In this document: one piece after another, positions 15,176 through 20,825 of the stretch
Layout: the number at the start of each line of letters is the position of its first letter
Numbering within the stretch: the stretch's first letter is position 1
DNA from: an uncultured Clostridium sp.
Lineage (GTDB): Bacteria > Bacillota > Clostridia > Lachnospirales > Lachnospiraceae
DNA: 20,825 nucleotides
Reading direction: 5' to 3'
NCBI GenBank assembly: GCA_900543885.1
Contig: UQTA01000050.1
Coordinates: 1 to 20,825, forward strand
Notes under the pieces: model-generated
Databases searched by the model: none
Told to the model about the DNA's origin: nothing
Seen by the model: the letters and a program-made list of their open reading frames with translations, nothing else
Made by a program: the position numbers and the translations under genes

Positions 15176-16249
15176 TTACTTCTTTCTTGCTTCTGCCATT
15201 GCTTTCAGTTCATCACGAAGGGAATTTAACAGATCTTCTTCTGGTACTTTTCGTAAGATCTCGCCTTTTTTGATGATCAGGCCTTCACCTACACCACCGG
15301 CAATGCCGATATCTGCCTCTCTGGCTTCGCCTGGTCCATTAACTACACAGCCCATAACTGCTACTTTTACACCATCTAAGCCTTCCATACCAGAAACCAT
15401 AGTTTCTACCTGGTTTGCAAGATGGATCAGATCAATGCGGGTGCGGCCGCAGGTTGGACATGAAACTACTTCCACGCCACCTTTTCTAAGTCCAAGTGTC
15501 TTAAGGATCTGGCGGGCAGATTTGATCTCTTCAACAGGATCTCCTGTAAGAGAAACCCGGATCGTATCCCCGATTCCCTGATACAGGATGATTCCAAGTC
15601 CTACAGCAGACTTAATATTTCCCGAAAATAAGGTTCCTGCCTCAGTAATGCCTACATGAAGAGGATGATCGGTCCTGGAAGTGATCAGCTCATGGGCTTT
15701 AACACACATTAAAACATCGGAAGATTTGATACTGATGACCAGATTGTCATAACCCATATCTTCGATGAGATGTACCTTATCTAAAGCACTTTCTACGATT
15801 CCTTCTGCTGTTACACCGCCGTATTTTTCTACCAGATCCTTTTCAAGAGAACCGCTGTTTACACCTACGCGGATGGGGATATTTCCAGCTTTTGCACGTT
15901 CTACCACTGCCTTTACCCGGTCGGTACTGCCGATATTGCCAGGATTGATACGGATTTTGTCAGCCCCATTTTCCATAGCTGCAATAGCCAGCCGGTAATC
16001 AAAATGAATGTCTGCTACCAGCGGGATATGGATCTCCTTTTTAATATCCTTAAGAGCTTCTGCTGCCTTCATAGTCGGCACTGCCACACGGATAATATCA
16101 CAGCCTGCTTTTTCCAGGCTTAAGATCTGGGCTACCGTTGCCTTTACATCCTCTGTTTTTGTATTGCACATGGACTGGATGAGAACAGGATTTCCCCCAC
16201 CGATCACCCGGTTACCAATATGAACGATTTTTGTATCCTTTCTGCTCAT
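15176..16249 (-). CDS. ispG: 4-hydroxy-3-methylbut-2-en-1-yl diphosphate synthase (GcpE)
   Basis: IspG catalyses the penultimate step of the MEP isoprenoid pathway, reducing and opening methylerythritol cyclodiphosphate to HMBPP with a 4Fe-4S cluster. At 357 residues it is the compact two-domain bacterial form. The N-terminal TIM barrel opens with PVLIQSMCNTKTEDV and contains DIHFDYRLA and KIRINPGNIG. The C-terminal cluster domain carries Cys264 and Cys267 (SCPTCGRT), Cys301 (CVVNGPGEA) and the cluster-ligand Glu308. GAGG lies six bases before the ATG at 16249. It is downstream of dxr, the second MEP enzyme, in the same operon, and just upstream of polC. A 204-base gap with a large palindromic element separates it from rseP. 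Confidence 0.98.
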   Translation of the reverse strand: MSRKDTKIVHIGNRVIGGGNPVLIQSMCNTKTEDVKATVAQILSLEKAGCDIIRVAVPTMKAAEALKDIKKEIHIPLVADIHFDYRLAIAAMENGADKIRINPGNIGSTDRVKAVVERAKAGNIPIRVGVNSGSLEKDLVEKYGGVTAEGIVESALDKVHLIEDMGYDNLVISIKSSDVLMCVKAHELITSRTDHPLHVGITEAGTLFSGNIKSAVGLGIILYQGIGDTIRVSLTGDPVEEIKSARQILKTLGLRKGGVEVVSCPTCGRTRIDLIHLANQVETMVSGMEGLDGVKVAVMGCVVNGPGEAREADIGIAGGVGEGLIIKKGEILRKVPEEDLLNSLRDELKAMAEARKK

Positions 16250-16273
16250 GTTTTTTCCTCTTTACTATTAAAT

Positions 16274-16426
16274 TGTTACAGTTCAACCTTGCATCTTCTT
16301 GCCCGCTTGCAGCGGACAAGAAGCTTTGGGCGTCTGCCTTATGAAGATTTAGCGCCAAAAGTACTTATGAAAACAAGTTTTCAACGTACTTTTAACCCTA
16401 AATCTTCGCAAGGCTGAACTGTAACA
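16274..16426. mobile_element. MITE-like palindromic element between rseP and ispG
   Basis: The 153-bp element is bounded by near-perfect 19-bp inverted repeats: TGTTACAGTTCAACCTTGC at 16274-16292 and its complement at 16408-16426, one mismatch. TTAAAT occurs directly outside both ends (16268-16273 and 16427-16432), a possible target duplication. Internally, GAAGATTTAG/CTAAATCTTC (16343-16352 with 16398-16407), AAAAGTAC/GTACTTTT (16357-16364 with 16386-16393) and GAAAAC/GTTTTC (16369-16374 with 16377-16382) continue the stem, while CTTCTTG-C-CCGC/GCGG-A-CAAGAAG (16295-16323) makes a side hairpin. It encodes no protein. A transcript through it would fold into a long branched hairpin without a T-run. 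I infer a non-autonomous mobile repeat; a structured regulatory RNA is the alternative. Confidence 0.65.
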
Positions 16427-16453
16427 TTAAATTATCTGTAACAACTGTCCATT

Positions 16454-17506
16454 TTATAAAAGCTTTCGCACATCATTAAACAGTATAAATACCATCAATA
16501 CCAGCAGAAAAAGCATTCCTGCTGTATGGACCATCCCTTCTTTTTCACGGTCAACAGGTTTCTTACGTATCGCTTCGATGATCAAAAATACCAGCCGTCC
16601 GCCATCCAGTGCCGGAAGAGGAAGCAGGTTCATTACACCCAGATTCGCACTTAAAAGAACTGCGAAATTAATAAGAACCATGGCAACCACTGTTTTTCCA
16701 GCAGGAGCTGCCTCTTCTACTGTCTGATCAATGGTGGTGACAATACCCACAGGACCACTGATATCATCTGCGCTTACTTTACCGGCAAATATCATATGGA
16801 AACTGTCAAATACATAATAAATCCAGTGTTCCACTTCATAAATCGACTGCACCACCAGCTGAATGGGATTGGTGATCTTTTGAAGAGATCCATCAAAACG
16901 CACACCGATCATGGACTGACCTGTCTGATCAATATAAACGGGTGTAAGTTTCGCTGACCGCTTCTCTGTTTTACCATTTTCATCCGTATGCTTCCAGGTA
17001 ATGGTCACATCCTGATGAGGATGAGCCATAAGATACGGAGTAAGGTCCCTGTAAGAATGGATGGCTCTGTGATCTGCCTTTGTTATTACATCCCCCGGAA
17101 GTATCCCTGCCTGTTCTGCCGGATAGCCTTCTTCTACGCCCATGACTACAGGCTCATAAAAGCCGCCGGCGCAGCCTACGATCACAAGAGATAAGAGAAA
17201 TGCCAGAAGGAAGTTGAACAAAGGTCCGCCTGCCACTACTGCTATACGATTTAACACAGGCTTATTATTAAAAGCCCTGTCTCCTTTCGCATCCTCATCT
17301 TCTCCCAACATGGCACAGGATCCGCCAAAAGGAAGTATCTTTAAAGAATATCTTGTTTCGCCTTTCACAAAGCTAAAAAGCCGTGGTCCCATTCCAAGAG
17401 AAAATTCCGTCACTTCAATATCGCTTAATTTTGCGAAGATAAAATGCCCCAGTTCATGGAACAGGATGATTCCCCCAAGGATCAGCACTGCCAGCACAAT
17501 ATTCAT
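16454..17506 (-). CDS. rseP: Site-2 intramembrane zinc metalloprotease RseP/RasP
   Basis: This 350-residue membrane protease cuts transmembrane substrates such as anti-sigma factors and leftover signal peptides. The first helix holds the zinc motif HELGH (residues 17-21). One PDZ domain occupies about residues 115-195 (GVEEGYPAEQAGILPGDVIT). The third zinc ligand is Asp301 in NLLPLPALDGGR, and a final helix closes the protein. The ATG at 17506 is preceded by AAAGGATG at a rather long distance; no better start is available in frame because the typical N-terminus MNIVLAVLILGGIILFHELG begins here. It lies between dxr and ispG; both flanking gaps contain copies of the same palindromic repeat. In Firmicutes this position next to uppS, cdsA and dxr is conserved. 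Confidence 0.97.
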   Translation of the reverse strand: MNIVLAVLILGGIILFHELGHFIFAKLSDIEVTEFSLGMGPRLFSFVKGETRYSLKILPFGGSCAMLGEDEDAKGDRAFNNKPVLNRIAVVAGGPLFNFLLAFLLSLVIVGCAGGFYEPVVMGVEEGYPAEQAGILPGDVITKADHRAIHSYRDLTPYLMAHPHQDVTITWKHTDENGKTEKRSAKLTPVYIDQTGQSMIGVRFDGSLQKITNPIQLVVQSIYEVEHWIYYVFDSFHMIFAGKVSADDISGPVGIVTTIDQTVEEAAPAGKTVVAMVLINFAVLLSANLGVMNLLPLPALDGGRLVFLIIEAIRKKPVDREKEGMVHTAGMLFLLVLMVFILFNDVRKLL

Positions 17507-17563
17507 CGGATCTCATTCATCCTTTCCCATTATCATTAAAAAACTAAAAGTATTTTGTGATTC

Positions 17564-17617
17564 GTTACAGTTCAGCCTTGCATCTTCTTGCCCGCTTGCA
17601 GCAGACAAGAAGCTTTG
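17564..17617. repeat. Partial second copy of the palindromic element, between dxr and rseP
   Basis: These 54 bases match 16275-16328 at 52 positions: the terminal repeat GTTACAGTTCAGCCTTGC followed by the side hairpin CTTCTTG...CAAGAAG. Similarity stops six bases before the dxr stop codon, and no right-hand terminal repeat or inner stem is found. One substitution (CGG to CAG) weakens the hairpin. It is a truncated or half element occupying half of the 117-base gap. Confidence 0.85.
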
Positions 17618-17623
17618 ATTCTG

Positions 17624-18775
17624 TTAAATGTTCCAATTTGTACGGATAAAATCATACGTTTCTGCTTCTGCTGCCAAAATCTGGTCTACATCCGGCGCAT
17701 CCACTTTCTTATGATGCTCCATCGACGCCTGGATCATGTCCGGAATCGTCAGATACGGGATCTTTTTCTTTAAAAACAGGCTTACTGCCAGTTCATTTGC
17801 CGCATTAAATACAGTAGGCATGCTTCCGCCCGTTTTTCCTGCCTCATAGGCCAGTTTTAAGCCTTTAAAAGTCTCCAGATCCGGAATATCAAAGGTAATC
17901 TCCCGAAGCTTTGTAAAATCCAGTCTGTCTCCCGGAAGGAATCTTCTTTCCGGATAATATAATGCATACTGGATCGGCAGCTTCATATCCGGTGTACCTA
18001 ACTGCGCGATCACAGCCCCATCCTCATATTCGATCATGGAGTGGATAATGCTTGCAGGCTGGATTACGACCTGAATCTGATCTAATGATACATCAAACAA
18101 CCATCCAGCTTCCATTACTTCTAATCCCTTATTGACCATAGTAGAAGAATCAATGGTGATTTTGTGGCCCATAGACCAGTTTGGATGCTTTAAAGCATCT
18201 TCTACCTGGACTTTTTCCAGCTGTTCTCTCTTAAAACCTCTAAACGGGCCGCCGGAAGCTGTCAGCAATATTTTGTGGATCTTGTTTCCCGCTGCTCCCT
18301 GAAGGCACTGGAAGATCGCAGAATGTTCAGAATCTACCGGAAGGATCTTTACGCCCTTTTTCTTTGCCAAAGGCATGATAATGTGACCTGCTGTAACCAG
18401 TGTCTCTTTATTTGCCAGGGCAATATCTTTCCCCGCTTCCATGGCAGCAATGGTAGGACGGATACCGATCATCCCTACAACTGCGGTAACTACGATCTCC
18501 GCCTTTGGCTCTGTAGCTGCTGCGATCAGACCATCCATTCCAGAAAGGACTTTAACATCCAGATCTTTTATTCTTTCCTTTAGTTCTTTCGCCTTCTCCT
18601 CACTCCACAGGCAGGCGATCTCCGGCTTAAATTCCCGGATCTGCTTTTCTATCAGATCTACATTGGAACCGGCTGCCAGAGCTGTAACTTTAATATCTTT
18701 ATTATATCTTACTACTTCTAATGTCTGGGTACCGATAGAGCCGGTGGAACCCAGGATCGATATGTTCTTTACCAT
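17624..18775 (-). CDS. dxr: 1-deoxy-D-xylulose-5-phosphate reductoisomerase
   Basis: Dxr (IspC) converts DXP to MEP with NADPH, the first committed step of the MEP isoprenoid pathway. All 383 residues fit the family. The NADPH-binding loop GSTGSIGTQTLE starts at residue 9, and the cofactor-site ALANKETLV is at about 119-127. Metal ligands are Asp148 and Glu150 (PVDSEHSAIFQCL) and Glu219 (NKGLEVMEA), and the substrate-phosphate region LTASGGPFRG is at 171-180. GGGAG lies seven bases before the ATG at 18775. It is 36 bases downstream of cdsA and upstream of rseP, and shares the operon with ispG. The C-terminus ends in the truncated palindromic repeat zone without any visible damage. Confidence 0.98.
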   Translation of the reverse strand: MVKNISILGSTGSIGTQTLEVVRYNKDIKVTALAAGSNVDLIEKQIREFKPEIACLWSEEKAKELKERIKDLDVKVLSGMDGLIAAATEPKAEIVVTAVVGMIGIRPTIAAMEAGKDIALANKETLVTAGHIIMPLAKKKGVKILPVDSEHSAIFQCLQGAAGNKIHKILLTASGGPFRGFKREQLEKVQVEDALKHPNWSMGHKITIDSSTMVNKGLEVMEAGWLFDVSLDQIQVVIQPASIIHSMIEYEDGAVIAQLGTPDMKLPIQYALYYPERRFLPGDRLDFTKLREITFDIPDLETFKGLKLAYEAGKTGGSMPTVFNAANELAVSLFLKKKIPYLTIPDMIQASMEHHKKVDAPDVDQILAAEAETYDFIRTNWNI

Positions 18776-18811
18776 AATTATTCTCCCTTTGTGAAGGAAA
18801 TGCTTAAAACA

Positions 18812-19612
18812 TTACTTTAAAAAAGTAACCGCAAAATAAATAGCCGGAGCCGTAAATATCATGCTGTCAAAACGGTCCAGGATACCTCCATGTCCCGGGA
18901 TCAGATGACCATAATCTTTGATATTGTGGTTTCGCTTAATAGCAGATGCCGCCAGGTCTCCGATCTGGGAGATCACTGCTGCAATGGCGCAGGCAATGGC
19001 ACAGGCAGCTACAGGATTGGCTACTTCTTCCATACTATGTCCAAAGTAAGCACCATAAGCAAGACCTAAAAGAGCAGAACCGATCACACCGCCTACTGCT
19101 CCTTCTATGGATTTTTTCGGGCTTAATACAGGTGCAAGCTTATGCTTTCCCAAAAGCATTCCCACACAGTAAGCACTGGTATCACAGCCCCAGGAGCTTA
19201 AAAAGATCAGCCATACCAGATAAGCACCATCATGCATACTGCGGGTCTGATACAGGAAAGACAACATTACCGGCACATAGCACACACCAAAAAAAGCACC
19301 GGTTATCTCCTCTGTTTTATAGCTTGGAAATGTAAAAACATAAAGAGCCATTAAAAGCATCAGAGAGGCAATGATCATCAGTGTCAGATATTTCTGTCCC
19401 TCAAACCATAAAATCCCATAATAGCAGACAGCCGTCAGATAACCAACTGCAGCAACAGACCGTTTTTCAATTCCAAGAACACGATACAGTTCAAACAGGC
19501 CCACTAAAGAAATAAGAGCTGTCACTGCAAAAAGGAGTGCGCCTCCTTTTCCTACGAAGAAAATAGCAAGGATGACCAGTACAATACCGCTGATCAGTCG
19601 TGTTGTGAACAT
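18812..19612 (-). CDS. cdsA: Phosphatidate cytidylyltransferase (CDP-diglyceride synthase)
   Basis: CdsA makes CDP-diacylglycerol from phosphatidic acid and CTP, the branch point of phospholipid synthesis, in the cytoplasmic membrane. The 266-residue protein has about seven or eight hydrophobic segments. The family core SPKKSIEGAVGG is at about residues 163-174, and the C-terminal signature is complete: SAIKRNHNIKDYGHLIPGHG followed by GILDRFDS, with the metal-binding Lys-Asp and Asp-Arg-x-Asp residues. AGGAG sits six bases before the ATG at 19612. It follows uppS by 15 bases and precedes dxr by 36, typical of the conserved Firmicutes order. Confidence 0.97.
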   Translation of the reverse strand: MFTTRLISGIVLVILAIFFVGKGGALLFAVTALISLVGLFELYRVLGIEKRSVAAVGYLTAVCYYGILWFEGQKYLTLMIIASLMLLMALYVFTFPSYKTEEITGAFFGVCYVPVMLSFLYQTRSMHDGAYLVWLIFLSSWGCDTSAYCVGMLLGKHKLAPVLSPKKSIEGAVGGVIGSALLGLAYGAYFGHSMEEVANPVAACAIACAIAAVISQIGDLAASAIKRNHNIKDYGHLIPGHGGILDRFDSMIFTAPAIYFAVTFLK

Positions 19613-19627
19613 AGAATTCTCCTTTCT

Positions 19628-20347
19628 CTATTTTACCCCGCCGAACCGTCGATCTCTTTTATTATACTGGACGATCGCCTTTTCCAGCTCCTTCTCATCA
19701 AAATCAGGCCACAGACAATCTGTAACATACAGCTCTGTATAAGCCAGCTGCCAAAGCAGGTAATTAGACAGTCTCAGTTCCCCGCTGGTACGGATCAGAA
19801 GATCCGGATCCGGGATATCTGCTGTATCCAGATAGGAAGCAAATACAGATTCTGTAATATCATCTGTTTCTACTTTTCCTGCCTTTACATCTTCCGCCAG
19901 TTTCGCAGCTGCTCTGCGGATCTCATCTCTTCCCCCATAATTTACTGCGATCACAAAGGTAAGTCCCGTATTGTCCTTTGTCTCCTCTTCCAGACGGTTG
20001 ATTCCGTCAATGATATCCTGGGCAAACCGCCTTCTGTCGCCGATCATCTTTACCCGTACATTATTAGCAGACGCGATTTTTAACAGGCGGACCATATAAT
20101 AACGGAACAGCTGCATCAATGCTCCTACTTCTTCTTCGGATCTCTTCCAGTTCTCAGTGGAGAATCCGTAAACTGTCAGATATTTGATACCCATTCTGGC
20201 AGCGATCTCTACTGTTTTTTCTACTGTAACACAGCCTTCTTTATGACCAAATGTTCTTGGAAGACCTCTTTTTTTGGCCCAGCGGCCATTTCCGTCTAAA
20301 ATAAGGGCCACATGAGCCGGTATTACCATATTACTGTCTAATGCCAT
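19628..20347 (-). CDS. uppS: Isoprenyl transferase (undecaprenyl diphosphate synthase)
   Basis: UppS condenses isopentenyl diphosphate with farnesyl diphosphate in the cis configuration to give undecaprenyl diphosphate, the lipid carrier of cell-wall synthesis. Motifs in order: HVALILDGNGRWAKKRGLPR with the catalytic Asp18, then YLTVYGFSTENWKRS, VIAVNYGGRDEI, and near the end RTSGELRLSNYLLWQLAYTE and WPDF. The start at ATG 20347 (239 residues) is preferred because AGGTGA lies five bases before it. A GTG three codons upstream (20356) overlaps that site and has only a weak box of its own. It precedes cdsA by 15 bases. The MEP enzymes Dxr and IspG encoded downstream supply its isoprenoid units. 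Confidence 0.97.
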   Translation of the reverse strand: MALDSNMVIPAHVALILDGNGRWAKKRGLPRTFGHKEGCVTVEKTVEIAARMGIKYLTVYGFSTENWKRSEEEVGALMQLFRYYMVRLLKIASANNVRVKMIGDRRRFAQDIIDGINRLEEETKDNTGLTFVIAVNYGGRDEIRRAAAKLAEDVKAGKVETDDITESVFASYLDTADIPDPDLLIRTSGELRLSNYLLWQLAYTELYVTDCLWPDFDEKELEKAIVQYNKRDRRFGGVK

Positions 20348-20396
20348 TTTCCTCACCTTTTCTTATCATGCTCATAAATGCCCTGAACATAGATAA

Positions 20397-20419
20397 GAGG
20401 CAGGAGTCTCTCCTGCCTC
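20397..20419 (-). terminator. Strong hairpin between frr and uppS, partial terminator or processing site
   Basis: GAGGCAGGAG and CTCCTGCCTC pair perfectly over ten bases with a three-base loop, 16 bases beyond the frr stop. In the minus direction it is followed by TTATCTATG, too poor in T for full termination. Since uppS has no clear promoter of its own in the gap, I read it as an attenuator or mRNA-stabilising hairpin inside the operon. Confidence 0.6.
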
Positions 20420-20435
20420 CGTATCAATTCAGAGA

Positions 20436-20825
20436 CTATACAGTCATGATCTCTTTTGTCTTTTCTTCTACTGCCTTGTCAACACGCTCAATGGTCTTGT
20501 CAGTCAGTTTCTGCATCTTCTCAGTCAGATCAGCTAACTCGTCCTCAGTGATCTCTCCCGCTTTCTCTGCCTTCTTAAATGCATCATTTGCATCACGGCG
20601 GATGTTGCGGACAGCTACCTTTGCATTGTCACCTTTCTTCTTTACATCCTTTGCAACTTCTTTTCTTCGATCCTCTGTCATCTCAGGGAAGATCAGGCGG
20701 ATGCAGTTTCCGTCGTTGGTAGGATTGATACCTAATTCAGATGTAAGGATTGCTTTTTCGATTGCTTTTAATAAGCTCTTTTCCCAAGGCTGTATCACTG
20801 CCATACGTTCTTCCGGTACAGCTAC
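20436..20825 (-). CDS. frr: Ribosome recycling factor (partial, C-terminal part)
   Basis: Frr works with EF-G to split the post-termination ribosome. The window holds 129 codons of the usual 185; the frame continues past the right edge (VAVPEERMAVIQPWEKSLLK...), so the internal ATG at 20804 is not the start. Recognisable parts are the hinge and domain II region (AILTSELGINPTNDGNCIRL), the long-helix text EDRRKEVAKDVKKKGDNAKV then AVRNIRRDAND, and the final helix up to KTKEIMTV. It is the first visible gene of the operon; in Firmicutes it usually follows rpsB, tsf and pyrH. Confidence 0.97.
   Translation of the reverse strand, partial: VAVPEERMAVIQPWEKSLLKAIEKAILTSELGINPTNDGNCIRLIFPEMTEDRRKEVAKDVKKKGDNAKVAVRNIRRDANDAFKKAEKAGEITEDELADLTEKMQKLTDKTIERVDKAVEEKTKEIMTV

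Noticed and set aside
16250..16453. Riboswitch or T-box leader before ispG
   Set aside because: The structure is a symmetric terminal-inverted-repeat hairpin with a half-copy in the next gap; no T-box or known riboswitch motif and no terminator T-run were found.
20436..20804. Complete 122-residue protein starting at ATG 20804
   Set aside because: The frame stays open to the window edge and the upstream residues (VAVPEER) match ribosome recycling factor, so this is an internal Met of a truncated frr.

Overview
The window looks like chromosomal DNA from a low-to-moderate-GC Gram-positive bacterium of the Clostridia, most likely a gut Lachnospiraceae. The evidence is a PolC-type replicative polymerase, the Firmicutes gene order frr-uppS-cdsA-dxr-rseP-ispG-polC, strong AGGAG-type ribosome binding sites, and tRNA genes that do not encode the 3' CCA. 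Genus cannot be fixed from sequence alone. Nearly all intact genes lie on the minus strand.

Right half (about 10.5-20.8 kb): a conserved housekeeping operon transcribed leftward. It starts outside the window with frr (partial) and continues uppS, cdsA, dxr, rseP, ispG, polC. It joins ribosome recycling, two MEP-pathway enzymes (Dxr, IspG), undecaprenyl diphosphate synthesis (UppS, which consumes the isoprenoid units), CDP-diacylglycerol synthesis (CdsA), a site-2 membrane protease (RseP) and chromosome replication (PolC). Two gaps in it carry related palindromic sequence: a complete 153-bp MITE-like element between rseP and ispG, with 19-bp terminal inverted repeats and a possible 6-bp target duplication, and a 54-bp partial copy between dxr and rseP.

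Middle (about 7.1-10.5 kb): two monocistronic genes, a sodium-dependent NSS-family transporter and a predicted AAA-ATPase/PD-(D/E)XK nuclease-like protein. The transporter has a clear terminator and the second gene a plausible promoter.

Left-centre (about 2.3-6.9 kb): a gene graveyard on both sides of a three-gene tRNA cluster (Pro-CGG, Glu-CTC, Thr-CGT). Going leftward from 6.9 kb there are butt-joined fragments of an SOS-associated peptidase (SRAP), a probable MATE exporter, an ABC solute-binding protein and, on the other strand, a tyrosine recombinase C-terminus just after the tRNAs. Beyond the tRNAs lie a nitrilase-family amidohydrolase with two stop codons, fused to a hybrid histidine kinase lacking both ends, and then a membrane acyltransferase with two frameshifts and a large internal deletion. 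The pattern suggests an old tRNA-associated integration hotspot eroded by deletion.

Left end (1-2.3 kb): an intact AI-2E-family membrane transporter, a divergent small orphan protein with a TTG start, and a small hydrophobic membrane protein.

I found no CRISPR array, intact transposase, rRNA or recognisable riboswitch, and nothing that amounts to a convincing new multi-gene system. The most unusual items are the palindromic elements inside the essential operon and the chimeric pseudogene mosaic around the tRNAs.
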